Shown: in pieces, positions 1 through 8,433 of the stretch
Position numbering within the stretch: position 1 is the first letter of the stretch
How the letters are laid out: each line of letters begins with the position of its first letter
Assembly: GCA_016719055.1 (NCBI GenBank)
Contig: JADKAW010000010.1
Location: 1 to 43,104, forward strand
Length of the DNA: 43,104 nt
Origin: Candidatus Rhodoferax mariagerensis
Lineage (GTDB): Bacteria > Pseudomonadota > Gammaproteobacteria > Burkholderiales > Burkholderiaceae_C
Reading direction: 5' to 3'
Notes under the pieces: generated by a model
What the model was told of the DNA's origin: nothing
What the model saw: the letters and a program-made list of their open reading frames with translations, nothing else
The model's database searches: none
Translations under genes and position numbers: made by a program

Positions 1-1
1 C

Positions 2-1189
2 GTCGAGATTTTGAAAGCGCTGTACCGTGGCGCGCGCATCCTGATTCTGGATGAACCCACAGCCGTATTGACGCCGCAGGAAAGCGAAAGCCTGTTTGAG
101 GTGCTGGCGCAGATGGTGGCACAGGGGCTCTCCATCATCTTCATCAGCCACAAACTGGGCGAAGTGCTGCGGGTGTCGAACCGGGTGGCGGTGTTGCGTG
201 GTGGCAAGCTGGTGGCCGAGGCCAGTGCCAAGGGCACCACGCAAGCCCAGCTGGCGCAGTGGATGGTCGGGCACGCGATTGAAGCGCCGGTGCGCCGCCC
301 CGCCAAATCAGTGGGCAGCGCGGTTTGCACGCTCGACCGGGTCAGTACCGGCGCAGGACGCGAGCGGCTGGAGCAGGTGAGCCTGACGCTCAACGCTGGC
401 GAGATTGTGGCGATTGCCGGCGTCTCGGGCAATGGCCAGGTGGCGCTGGCCGAATTGTTGTGCGGCACGCGTCATGCCAGCGCAGGGCAGGTGACGTTTA
501 TGGGCCAGCCGATGCCTCGGCATCCGGCCGAACTGGTGGCGCTGGGTGTGGCGCGCATTCCGGAAGACCGCCACGCCGTGGGGGTGGTGGGAGATTTGCC
601 GGTGTGGGAAAACGCCGTATCTGAGCGGCTACGCAGCCCAGTTTTTTCACGCTGGGGCTGGGTGCGCCGCGCCAAGGCGCGGGCCTATGCCAAGCAGGTC
701 ATCGACGCCTTTGACGTGCGCGGTGGCGGACCGCTGACACCTGCCAGATCACTGTCTGGTGGCAATATGCAGAAGCTGATTCTGGGTCGGGCCCTGATGC
801 AACCTGCACAGGGTGCTATCAATCATGAATTGAATGGTAATGCTGTGGAAGGCCTACACCCTGTTGCCCCCTCCTCTGCAGCGGGAACCAGGCAGGATGC
901 CATCGTTGCACCACAGGTGCCACGTCTGATCATCGCGCATCAGCCCACCTGGGGGCTGGACATTGGCGCGGTGGCCTATGTGCAGTCGCAACTGATCGCC
1001 GCGCGCGATGCTGGTGCAGCCGTGCTGATGATTTCCGACGATCTGGACGAAGTGCTAACGCTGGGTGATCGGGTGGCCGTCATGCATGCGGGTGAGTTGA
1101 CCGCCGCCCAGCCGGCATCGGACTGGAGCCGCGAGGCGATTGGGCTGGCCATGGCTGGTGTCAGTGCCGGGATAGGGACGCACCCATGA
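2..1189 (+). CDS. BMP-type ABC importer ATP-binding protein (5' partial)
   Basis: Energises uptake by an ABC importer of the sugar/nucleoside (RbsA/YufO/NupA) class, which has two ATPase domains in one chain. The reading frame is open to the left window edge, so the first Walker A is outside. Visible are the Walker B of domain 1 (ILILDEPTAVLTP), its switch histidine (FISHK), a domain 2 P-loop (GVSGNGQVAL), the signature LSGGNMQ near base 752, and a Walker B-like IIAHQPTWGLD near base 929. HQPT in place of the DEPT of domain 1 is usual for the second, degenerate site of this class. The gene overlaps the downstream permease by four bases, so the three transporter genes form one operon. Oddity: about 37 extra residues (bases 809-919) sit between the signature and the second Walker B, where relatives have only a short linker. 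The substrate is inferred from family only. Confidence 0.92.
   Translation, partial: VEILKALYRGARILILDEPTAVLTPQESESLFEVLAQMVAQGLSIIFISHKLGEVLRVSNRVAVLRGGKLVAEASAKGTTQAQLAQWMVGHAIEAPVRRPAKSVGSAVCTLDRVSTGAGRERLEQVSLTLNAGEIVAIAGVSGNGQVALAELLCGTRHASAGQVTFMGQPMPRHPAELVALGVARIPEDRHAVGVVGDLPVWENAVSERLRSPVFSRWGWVRRAKARAYAKQVIDAFDVRGGGPLTPARSLSGGNMQKLILGRALMQPAQGAINHELNGNAVEGLHPVAPSSAAGTRQDAIVAPQVPRLIIAHQPTWGLDIGAVAYVQSQLIAARDAGAAVLMISDDLDEVLTLGDRVAVMHAGELTAAQPASDWSREAIGLAMAGVSAGIGTHP
808..864. repeat. Inverted repeat inside an in-frame insertion in the ABC ATPase
   Basis: ACAGGGTG (808-815) is repeated in inverted form as CACCCTGT (857-864), enclosing about 41 bases that include ATCAATCATGAATTGAAT. 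It lies in the extra segment that interrupts ATPase domain 2 without breaking the frame. It resembles a small palindromic repeat inserted into a gene, but no second copy was found in this window. Confidence 0.5.
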
Positions 1190-2247
1190 GGCTGGAAAAG
1201 CGCACCCATAGCGCTTCACTGGCCATGCTGCTGGCGCCGCTGGCTGCGGTGGCTTTCACCCTGCTCATCAGCGCCCTGCTGGTCCTGTGGGCTGGCGCAC
1301 CGGTTGGCCAGACATACGGGATGCTGCTAAAAGGCGGTTTTGGGTCGGTTTTTGCCCTGAGTGAAACGCTCACACGCGCCATTCCGCTCACGCTCACCGG
1401 CCTGGCTGCTGCGGTGGCTTTCAAGGCGCGCCTGTTCAATATTGGTGCTGAAGGCCAGTTGTATTTGGGTGCACTGGCCGCCGTGGCGGTGGGCGGACTG
1501 CATGGTGGCACCGGCTTCGACCTGCCACCGGCGCTGCTGTTTGTGCTGATGATGCTGGCGGCCGCGCTGGCGGGGGCCTTGTTGTTGCTTGGCCCGGCGC
1601 TGATGAAGGCCAGACTCGGCGTCGATGAGGTGGTGACCACGCTGCTGCTGAACTTCATTGTGCTGCTGGGGGTGTCGCTGATGCTCGACGGCCCCATGAA
1701 AGACCCGAGCGCCATGGGTTGGCCGCAAAGTGTGGCGCTGCTGGGCGACCTGGAACTGTCCAAACTGGTCGAGCAAACCCGCGTGCACACAGGCCTCTTG
1801 TGGGCCATCACGCTGTCTGTTGGTCTGTGGGCGCTGATGAAATTCACCGTGCTGGGTTTTGACATCCGCGCCGTGGGGGCCAACGCCCGCGCTGCCGCCT
1901 TTGCCGGGGTGTCGGTGACGCGCACCGTGGTGCTGGTGGCGCTGCTCTCGGGCGGACTGGCCGGGTTGGCCGGGGCCATTGAAGTGGCCGGTCGCACCAG
2001 CTACCTGACGCTGGACATGTCACCCGGCTACGGTTACAGCGGCATTGTGATTGCCATGCTGGCCGGATTACATCCGATCGGGGTGGTGCTGGGCAGCGTG
2101 TTTGTGGCCGGCGTGCTGGTGGGGGCTGACAGCATGAGCCGCGTCATCGGCGTGCCCACCTATATTGCTGACGTGATTGTGGCCACCTCGCTGATCGCCG
2201 TGCTGATTGCCACGCTGCTAACGCAATACCGGGTGAGATTGAAGTGA
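1186..2247 (+). CDS. BMP-type ABC importer permease 1
   Basis: Integral membrane subunit of the nucleoside-like ABC importer (YufP/NupB type, BPD_transp_2 family), forming half of the inner-membrane channel. The 353-residue product is almost wholly hydrophobic with roughly nine to ten predicted membrane segments. It contains the family motif FNIGAEGQLYLGA near residues 84-96 and an EVVTTLLLNF segment typical of this branch. The start ATG at 1186 overlaps the stop of the ATPase gene, and its own stop overlaps the GTG start of the next permease, indicating translational coupling. Identification of the family is strong; the transported compound (purine nucleoside or similar) is inferred. Confidence 0.92.
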   Translation: MRLEKRTHSASLAMLLAPLAAVAFTLLISALLVLWAGAPVGQTYGMLLKGGFGSVFALSETLTRAIPLTLTGLAAAVAFKARLFNIGAEGQLYLGALAAVAVGGLHGGTGFDLPPALLFVLMMLAAALAGALLLLGPALMKARLGVDEVVTTLLLNFIVLLGVSLMLDGPMKDPSAMGWPQSVALLGDLELSKLVEQTRVHTGLLWAITLSVGLWALMKFTVLGFDIRAVGANARAAAFAGVSVTRTVVLVALLSGGLAGLAGAIEVAGRTSYLTLDMSPGYGYSGIVIAMLAGLHPIGVVLGSVFVAGVLVGADSMSRVIGVPTYIADVIVATSLIAVLIATLLTQYRVRLK

Positions 2248-3167
2248 CCGACTTAATTGACATCCTCGCCAACCCCGCGTTCTGGGTGGCGGTGCTGCGT
2301 ATTGCCACGCCGCTGATTTTGGGCACGCTGGGCGTGTTGCTGTGTGAACGCGCCGGGGTCTTGAACCTGGGCATTGAAGGCATTATGGTGGCTGGAGCGT
2401 TTGCTGGCTGGCTGGCTGTGTTCGGTGGCGCGCCCCTGTGGGCCGGTGTGGCGGTGGCGGCGCTTACGGGCGCGGTGTTTGGGCTGCTGCATGCGTTGTT
2501 GACGGTTGGGCTGGCGCTGTCACAACACGTGTCGGGGCTGGGCATCACGCTGCTGGCCACCGCTTTAAGCTACTATGGCTACCGCGTCAGCTTTCCCAAG
2601 GTATCGACGCCACCCACCATCACACCCTTTGCCGAAATGGGCTGGTTGCCGCTGCCTATTTTGTCGCAGCAAACCGCGATGACGCTACTGGCGCTGCTGG
2701 CGGTGCCGGTGCTGGCCTATGTGCTGTTCAAAACCCCGCTGGGTCTGGCGCTGCGCATGGTTGGTGAAAACCCGCAGGCCGCTGAAGGCCAGGGCGTGTC
2801 GGTCGCTCGGGTACGCACCGGGGCCATCGTGGCGGGTTCAGCGCTGATGGGAGTGGCAGGTTCTTTCCTGACGCTGTCGGCGTTTAACGCCTTCTTTTTC
2901 AACATGGTCAACGGGCGTGGCTGGATTTGTGTGGCGCTGGTGGTGTTTGCCTCTTGGCGACCCGGCAAGGCGCTGTTGGGTGCCTTGCTGTTTGCCTTTT
3001 TTGACGCGCTGCAACTGCGCCTGCAACAGGCGGGCGACGCCGCCTTGCCCTACCAACTGTATTTGATGCTGCCGTATCTGCTGTCGATTGTGGCGCTGAT
3101 TCTGGTGGCGCGCAAGGCCAGTTATCCGCAGGCGCTGATGAAGCCTTACCGCAAGGGCGAACGCTAA
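2244..3167 (+). CDS. BMP-type ABC importer permease 2
   Basis: Second membrane subunit of the same importer (YufQ/NupC type), 307 residues, pairing with the preceding permease. The hallmark motif is LNLGIEGIMVAGAFAG near residues 41-56, followed by alternating hydrophobic helices. Translation starts at GTG 2244, which shares bases with the stop codon of the upstream gene, so no separate ribosome binding site is needed. The periplasmic BMP-family binding protein expected for this system is not in the window and may lie upstream of the ATPase gene. Nothing in the sequence looks damaged. Confidence 0.92.
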   Translation: MTDLIDILANPAFWVAVLRIATPLILGTLGVLLCERAGVLNLGIEGIMVAGAFAGWLAVFGGAPLWAGVAVAALTGAVFGLLHALLTVGLALSQHVSGLGITLLATALSYYGYRVSFPKVSTPPTITPFAEMGWLPLPILSQQTAMTLLALLAVPVLAYVLFKTPLGLALRMVGENPQAAEGQGVSVARVRTGAIVAGSALMGVAGSFLTLSAFNAFFFNMVNGRGWICVALVVFASWRPGKALLGALLFAFFDALQLRLQQAGDAALPYQLYLMLPYLLSIVALILVARKASYPQALMKPYRKGER

Positions 3168-3196
3168 GTTGGTGCGGTGATGTTAAGGACCCATTG

Positions 3197-3628
3197 ATGT
3201 GCATCTGGCAAAAACCAATTTCTGTGGCAGCTTTAACCGCTTTTAGCACCAACTCGGCGGTCAGTCATCTGGGCATTGAGTTTCTGGAGGTGGGGGATGA
3301 CTTCATCATTGCGCGTGTCCCGGTGGACGCACGCACCTGCCAGCCTTTTGGGCTGCTGCACGGCGGTGTCAGCGTGGTGCTGGCCGAAACTTTGGGTTCC
3401 TGCGGTGCCAATTTTGCCTGCCTGCCCGGGCATCAGGCCGTTGGCCTGGACATCAATGCCAACCACCTCAAAGGCGTCAAAAGCGGCTGGGTGACAGGCA
3501 CCACACGCCCGGTGCACATTGGCCGCACTACCCAGGTTTGGCAAATCGACTTGCGCAACGAGGCTGGCCAGCTCACCTGCACATCGCGCATCACCATGGC
3601 GGTGCTGCCACCAACGTCAGCACCTTAA
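3197..3628 (+). CDS. Hotdog-fold thioesterase (PaaI/YdiI-like)
   Basis: Probable acyl-CoA or aryl-CoA thioesterase of the hotdog superfamily, 143 residues. The core GLLHGGVSVVLAETLGS matches the YdiI/EntH/PaaI active-site helix, where the Glu is the expected catalytic residue and HGG contacts the thioester. ATG 3197 is preferred over the in-frame TTG at 3194 because AAGGAC at 3185-3190 is well spaced from it. It follows the permease gene by 29 bases and may be read from the same transcript. Substrate cannot be told from sequence; YdiI relatives act on 1,4-dihydroxy-2-naphthoyl-CoA and PaaI relatives on phenylacetate-pathway CoA esters. Confidence 0.88.
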   Translation: MCIWQKPISVAALTAFSTNSAVSHLGIEFLEVGDDFIIARVPVDARTCQPFGLLHGGVSVVLAETLGSCGANFACLPGHQAVGLDINANHLKGVKSGWVTGTTRPVHIGRTTQVWQIDLRNEAGQLTCTSRITMAVLPPTSAP

Positions 3629-3781
3629 ACCGGTCAATGGTCAGACGAAGCACCGAAAAGGGACCAAACGCTCCAGAAAGGTGCGCAAACGGGTGCTTTC
3701 GCCTCACTTGTTGCGCGACAATGGAGCGTGAAGGAACTGATTTCCTGCTTGATGTACCGGCCGATTCAAAGGAGAGATTGA

Positions 3782-4177
3782 ATGACCATTCTGGTCGCCT
3801 ATGTACCCCGCCCTGAGGGCGAAGCAGCCCTGGCAAAGGGTCTTGAAATGGCAAAGCGTCGCAACGAACACCTGGTGGTGGTCAACGCATCCCCAGGTGG
3901 CGACAACGAGGACCCGGCGGCCGTGGACATAGAAGACGCTGAACGGGTGCAACAAATATTGGTCAACGCCGGCATCCACGCTGAATTCAAACAACTGGTT
4001 CGCGGCAAAAATGCGGTTGAAGAAATTGAGGCGCTGGTGGAGTCCTTAAGTGCCTCGGTGCTGATCATTGGCCTGAGAAAACGCTCTGCGGTTGGCAAAC
4101 TGATCATGGGAAGTGTGGCGCAAGACCTGCTGATGTCGGTGCCCTGCCCGGTGTTGGCCGTCAAGACAAGCAGTTAG
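3782..4177 (+). CDS. Universal stress protein (UspA family)
   Basis: Small cytoplasmic single-domain Usp, 131 residues, usual length for the family. It starts with the beta strand MTILVAYVP and ends with VPCPVLAVK, both typical. The nucleotide-binding loop is GLRKRSAVGKLIMGS; the usual pattern is G-2X-G-9X-G(S/T), and here the second Gly is replaced by Lys, so ATP binding may be altered (inference). A strong ribosome binding site, AAGGAGAG, lies at 3769-3776. The 150 bases before it hold no other gene. It stands alone, convergent with the radical SAM gene. Confidence 0.93.
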   Translation: MTILVAYVPRPEGEAALAKGLEMAKRRNEHLVVVNASPGGDNEDPAAVDIEDAERVQQILVNAGIHAEFKQLVRGKNAVEEIEALVESLSASVLIIGLRKRSAVGKLIMGSVAQDLLMSVPCPVLAVKTSS

Positions 4178-4213
4178 CTTAGGGCTTTGACGCTTTGCCT
4201 GGCGGGCGATCAC

Positions 4214-5287
4214 TCACAGCTTGATCGCAACGCGCCGTCGGCCAAAGTTGCCGTGGCTTGAGCTGAAGCGACCGGCCACCGCGCCGCCACAGTCCGGGCA
4301 ACAGCCCTTGGCATCAAGCCGGTAGCCATTGATCTGATACCAGTCGCGCTCGATCACATGGGCCTGACAGGCCGGGCAAAACGTGGTGTCGCCTTCGGTA
4401 TGGTGCGCGTTGCCAATATAGACGTAACGCAAGCCTGCCTTGAGCGCAATTTGACGCGCTTTTATCAAGGTGACCAAGGGTGTGGCCGGCACCTCGGGCA
4501 TTTTGTAGTCCGGATGAAATGCCGAAAAATGCAGCGGCACATCGGGTCCGAGCGCGCTCATGACCCATTCGCTCAGCGCTCCAATTTCCTGGTCTGAGTC
4601 ATTGTGCCCCGGAATCAGCAAGGTGGTGATCTCCAGCCAGACCGAAGTCTCGTGGCGCAGGTAGATCAAAGTATCGAGCACGGGTTGCAGGTGCGCACCG
4701 GTCAATTTGACATAAAAGTCGTCAGTAAAGGCCTTCAGGTCAACGTTGGCAGCGTCCATTCTGGCGAAAAAATCCCGACGCGGCTGCGCATGGATGTAGC
4801 CTGCCGTGACGGCCACTGTTTGCACGCCCACGGCGTGACAGGCATCTGCCACGTCCATGGCGTACTCGGCAAAAATCACCGGATCGTTGTAGGTGAAGGC
4901 AACACTTTTGCAACCGTGCTGGACCGCTGCCTGGGCAATGGACGTAGGCGTTGACCGCACCATCAAGCGATCCGTGTCGCGCGATTTGCTGATGTCCCAA
5001 TTCTGGCAAAACTTGCAGGTCAGATTACAACCGGCCGTGCCAAACGACAGCACGCTGCTGCCTGGGTAGAACTGGTTGAGGGGCTTTTTCTCGATCGGAT
5101 CAATGCAGATGCCGGAAGACCTGCCGTAGGTGTCGAGCAGCATCTGTTCGCCCTGGCGCATCCGCACGAAGCAGGCGCCGCGCTGGCCCTCATGAAGCTT
5201 GCAGTCGCGCGGGCACAGGTCGCATTGCAGGCGCCCGTCCGGGATGGGGTGCCAGTAGCGAGCCGCGTACTGCGTTTCTGTTGTCAT
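4214..5287 (-). CDS. amrS: AmmeMemoRadiSam system radical SAM enzyme
   Basis: Radical SAM protein, about 357 residues, of the AmmeMemoRadiSam system, whose biochemical function is not established. The iron-sulfur motif CNLTCKFCQN (CxxxCxxC) is intact, as is the N-terminal cysteine cluster CDLCPRDCKL that marks this pyruvate-formate-lyase-activase-like group. A C-terminal pair of CxxC motifs (CPAC, CPDC) suggests a rubredoxin-like metal site. ATG 5287 is preferred because it overlaps the upstream stop as ATGA; an in-frame ATG at 5308 would lengthen the protein by seven residues. It is cotranscribed with the Memo-AMMECR1 fusion just upstream, its expected partner. Confidence 0.93.
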   Translation of the reverse strand: MTTETQYAARYWHPIPDGRLQCDLCPRDCKLHEGQRGACFVRMRQGEQMLLDTYGRSSGICIDPIEKKPLNQFYPGSSVLSFGTAGCNLTCKFCQNWDISKSRDTDRLMVRSTPTSIAQAAVQHGCKSVAFTYNDPVIFAEYAMDVADACHAVGVQTVAVTAGYIHAQPRRDFFARMDAANVDLKAFTDDFYVKLTGAHLQPVLDTLIYLRHETSVWLEITTLLIPGHNDSDQEIGALSEWVMSALGPDVPLHFSAFHPDYKMPEVPATPLVTLIKARQIALKAGLRYVYIGNAHHTEGDTTFCPACQAHVIERDWYQINGYRLDAKGCCPDCGGAVAGRFSSSHGNFGRRRVAIKL

Positions 5288-6645
5288 ATGCCGTCGATCT
5301 CTTTCCATTTGCTCACGGTGTAACAGGAAAGGCGCATGTCAGGCGACCAAAAGTCAGCAGGCAGACCGGCTTTTCGCTTCAGATGCGCCAAAAAGTCAGC
5401 AACTTGGGGCAGTTGCTCCCAGACTTGAGGCAAAAAGGTGCTGCGCCGCCCCTGGCATTCCAGCACCACGCCGTCAATACCAGGCTGCAACTGGGCCAAT
5501 GCCTGCGCTTCGTTGTCAAAATGCAAGGGCCGCAAAGGCGACAACAGCGACACTTCCAGGGTGGTGTGGCTCAACTCTGCCAGCGTCAGCGGCGCAAATC
5601 GTGTGTCATGAAGTGCTGCGGCAACGGCATTCGATTGCAGGTCAGCCAGTAGTGTGCGATGGGGTGCCAGCGAGCCGATACAGCCGCGCAGCTGGCCGCG
5701 CTGGGTCAGGGTGACAAAGCAGGCACCTGGCGCTTGTAACCAAGGCGCTGCCGCAGACGCTTGAAGCGGCTGACCCATGGCCCTGGCGATGGCGGCACGG
5801 GCGATTGAGAGCATCACGGGTCCAGTGGGCTGATCAGACTCGGATGCTGACGTGAACACCACCGACGCATATCCCACCACTCGACTTTTATCACCCGCTG
5901 TATCGCCCGAATTGCACTGCGCCAGCAGATCAGCCTGTAAATGATGCCGCTGTGCTGCCAGCAGCAAACCGTTGACCGGCGTGCCGCCACAAGCCTGGCG
6001 GTGTGTGAGCGTGGCATCAAGTGCCAGAATGTGGCGGACGGTCTCCTGATCAACCGCCTGGGCGGTTGGGTAAGGCAAAAAATGCGACAGGTCCGAGCTG
6101 ATCACCAGCAGGGTTTCGTCCCCGCCCCACAGCACCTCCAGCACTTGGGCCACTTGCTCGGGCGTGGCATCACCCACAGCCAGGGGCAGCAACTTGAAAT
6201 CGTCTAAAACAGATTGCAAAAATGGTAACTGAACTTCCAGCGAATGTTCCTGGGCGTGGGCTGCCAGGCTGGTCAGCACTTGGCGCATCGGCGCGATGGT
6301 GTTGACGGCATCCTGGTCAATGTCAACGCTGCCCAGTGGCGTTTCAAAACGATCAACCCCAGGCAACGCCAGCCCGGCAACGGGCACCCGGTGCACTGGC
6401 CCCAACAACACCACGCGGCGAATGTGCGAGCGCGCAGGGAGCAAGCGTTCGTACGCTAGCGCAGCGGTTGCACCCGAGTAGACGTAACCTGCATGGGGCA
6501 CGATGATTGCCTTCGGGACCTGTTCGGTCAACTTGCTGCTGCGTAGCTGGGCCTGGACCAAAAAGGCCGTGACATCCTTGTGCAATACCGTGGCTTGGTC
6601 CGGATAAAAAAGGCCGGCAACCGCTGCAGGGCGAACTTTTTGCAT
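5284..6645 (-). CDS. amrB: Memo-AMMECR1 fusion protein (AmmeMemoRadiSam system B+A)
   Basis: A 453-residue fusion. The N-terminal half (about 1-265) is a Memo domain, related to class III extradiol dioxygenases, with VPHAGYVYSG and the later His-containing segments SSDLSHFLPY and AHAQEHSLEVQLPF expected to build its metal pocket. The C-terminal half (about 280-453) is an AMMECR1 domain with the signature LRGCIGSL. In many organisms these are separate proteins. A purine-rich GGAGG precedes the ATG at 6645. The stop overlaps the start of the radical SAM gene, so all three functions of the system are made from one transcript. Family identity is firm; reaction and substrate are unknown. Confidence 0.93.
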   Translation of the reverse strand: MQKVRPAAVAGLFYPDQATVLHKDVTAFLVQAQLRSSKLTEQVPKAIIVPHAGYVYSGATAALAYERLLPARSHIRRVVLLGPVHRVPVAGLALPGVDRFETPLGSVDIDQDAVNTIAPMRQVLTSLAAHAQEHSLEVQLPFLQSVLDDFKLLPLAVGDATPEQVAQVLEVLWGGDETLLVISSDLSHFLPYPTAQAVDQETVRHILALDATLTHRQACGGTPVNGLLLAAQRHHLQADLLAQCNSGDTAGDKSRVVGYASVVFTSASESDQPTGPVMLSIARAAIARAMGQPLQASAAAPWLQAPGACFVTLTQRGQLRGCIGSLAPHRTLLADLQSNAVAAALHDTRFAPLTLAELSHTTLEVSLLSPLRPLHFDNEAQALAQLQPGIDGVVLECQGRRSTFLPQVWEQLPQVADFLAHLKRKAGLPADFWSPDMRLSCYTVSKWKEIDGI

Positions 6646-6826
6646 GAAACCTCCGCGTATTCAAACTGACCGCATCAGAGCAGTTGACCCCGCGCTTGTC
6701 AAGTGATCTGCCAGGCCACGGTCGATGCCAGGCTGGTACGCCCGGTCTTGGCATCCACCACTTGCGGACTTTAAGCAAGTGTCCCTGATAATGTTTCACC
6801 ATGAACACTTGCTTGCAATTTCGCCC

Positions 6827-8407
6827 ATGAACCTGAATCAACTCAGCTACCTGGTGGTGGACGATCTGGAGCTGATGCGTGCGGTCACGGTCAACCAGTT
6901 GCGCAGCATGGGTGTTGAGAAGATCAAGGTCGCTCGCCATGGCGCCGAGGCCCTTGAAATGTTGCGAGCCAGCAAGTTCGACGCCGTGTTGTCCGACTGG
7001 AACATGCCGATCATGTCGGGGCTAGATTTGCTAAAAACCCTGCGGGCCGATCCCAAGCTGGCGAAAATTCCGTTTTTGATGATCACCGCCGAGGCCGAGC
7101 GCCAGCGCATCGAAGAAGTCATTTCTGCCGGGGTCAACGCCCTGCTGGTCAAACCCTATAACTCAGGCAGCCTCAAGGCGCGCCTGGAGCGCATGCTCCA
7201 CCCACAAAAACGGCCGGTGCCAACACCCGCGCTTGCGCCGACCTCAAGCAGTCGGGCCGACGAAGGCACCGGGTTGAGCCAGGTCCTGTCGCCATCGCGC
7301 ATTTTGGTGGTGGACGACTACCCGGTCAGTCTGAAGCTGCTGGAAAAGCTGTTTGCGGACGAGTACCAGGTACAAACCGCCACCGATGGCCTCGCGGCGC
7401 TGGCGCTGTGCCAGACCGAGCCCTTGCCTGATCTGGTGCTCATGGACGTGATGATGCCCGGCATGGATGGCTTTGAAGTGGTGCGCCGACTGCGCGAGCA
7501 GCATGCCACGGCCCAGATACCGGTGATTTTTGTCACCGGCCTGAGCGACAACGAAGCCCGTGTCAAAGGCATGGCACTTGGTGCTGTGGACTTTGTCTCC
7601 AAAACCAGCGACCCCAAAGCCTTGCGAGCCAGGGTGCGAAATTTCATCCAGTTTGTCGACATGCGGCGCAAGTTGCAACTGGACTATGACGCCATGCTCG
7701 ATGCCGCGCGCATGCGTGAAGATGCTGAAAACATCACCCGCCATGACCTCAAAGGCTCGTTGGCGGGTATTGTTGGCATGGTGCAAAGCCTGGCAGACGA
7801 CGACAGCATGCACCCCAAACATGCCGCCCAGTTGCGTCTGGTGCAGCAAACGGCCGAACAGGTTATGAACATGGTCAACCTATCGGGCGAGCTCTACAAG
7901 ATCGAGATGGGCCGCTTCAAGCTCAGGGCCACAGCAGTGGACATTGGCGAAATTTTGCACAGAATTGTCGATCTGTCGCGTGCCAGTTTTGCCGACAAAC
8001 ACCTCACGATCGTGGTCGACACCGACACACCGGTTGGCACCGAACTGCCCAAGGCCCAGGCCGATGCCATGCTGTGTTATTCGCTGTTTCAAAATCTGGT
8101 CAAAAACGCCTGTGAGGCGGCACCTCCAGCCTCAAGGGTGGTTGTGCTGTTGCATGATGAGTCACCGCTGCGCATTTTGATCAGCAACACAGGCGCTGTG
8201 CCCGCCGAATTGCGCGAGCGGTTTTTTGACAAATTTGCCACCAGTGGCAAGGCCGGGGGCACGGGTATTGGTACCTATTCAGCCCAATTGCTGGCACGCG
8301 CCCAAAATGGCAGCATCAACATGGTGACTGACGATGCAAACAACAGCACCACACTGATGGTGACCTTACCGCGCCACAGCTTTGACGCGGATCAACCCAA
8401 CGCCTGA
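6827..8407 (+). CDS. Soluble double-receiver histidine kinase-like signalling protein
   Basis: About 526 residues with no membrane segment. Receiver 1 (about 8-125) has the phosphoacceptor Asp in LSDWNMPIMSG near residue 57. Receiver 2 (about 157-275) has ILVVDDYPVS and its Asp in LMDVMMPGMDG near 205. A kinase part follows: ITRHDLKGSLAG near 303-312 supplies the putative phosphoacceptor His, and the ATPase domain shows NLVKNACEAA and GGTGIGTYSAQLLA. An in-frame TTG or ATG further upstream could lengthen it by about 34 residues, but receiver 1 starts naturally at MNLNQLSYLVVDD, so ATG 6827 was chosen. The receiver-receiver-kinase order without a sensor domain suggests input comes from another kinase. 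The signal is unknown. Confidence 0.88.
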   Translation: MNLNQLSYLVVDDLELMRAVTVNQLRSMGVEKIKVARHGAEALEMLRASKFDAVLSDWNMPIMSGLDLLKTLRADPKLAKIPFLMITAEAERQRIEEVISAGVNALLVKPYNSGSLKARLERMLHPQKRPVPTPALAPTSSSRADEGTGLSQVLSPSRILVVDDYPVSLKLLEKLFADEYQVQTATDGLAALALCQTEPLPDLVLMDVMMPGMDGFEVVRRLREQHATAQIPVIFVTGLSDNEARVKGMALGAVDFVSKTSDPKALRARVRNFIQFVDMRRKLQLDYDAMLDAARMREDAENITRHDLKGSLAGIVGMVQSLADDDSMHPKHAAQLRLVQQTAEQVMNMVNLSGELYKIEMGRFKLRATAVDIGEILHRIVDLSRASFADKHLTIVVDTDTPVGTELPKAQADAMLCYSLFQNLVKNACEAAPPASRVVVLLHDESPLRILISNTGAVPAELRERFFDKFATSGKAGGTGIGTYSAQLLARAQNGSINMVTDDANNSTTLMVTLPRHSFDADQPNA

Positions 8408-8433
8408 CGGCATACTTTTTTCAGAGAAAACAC

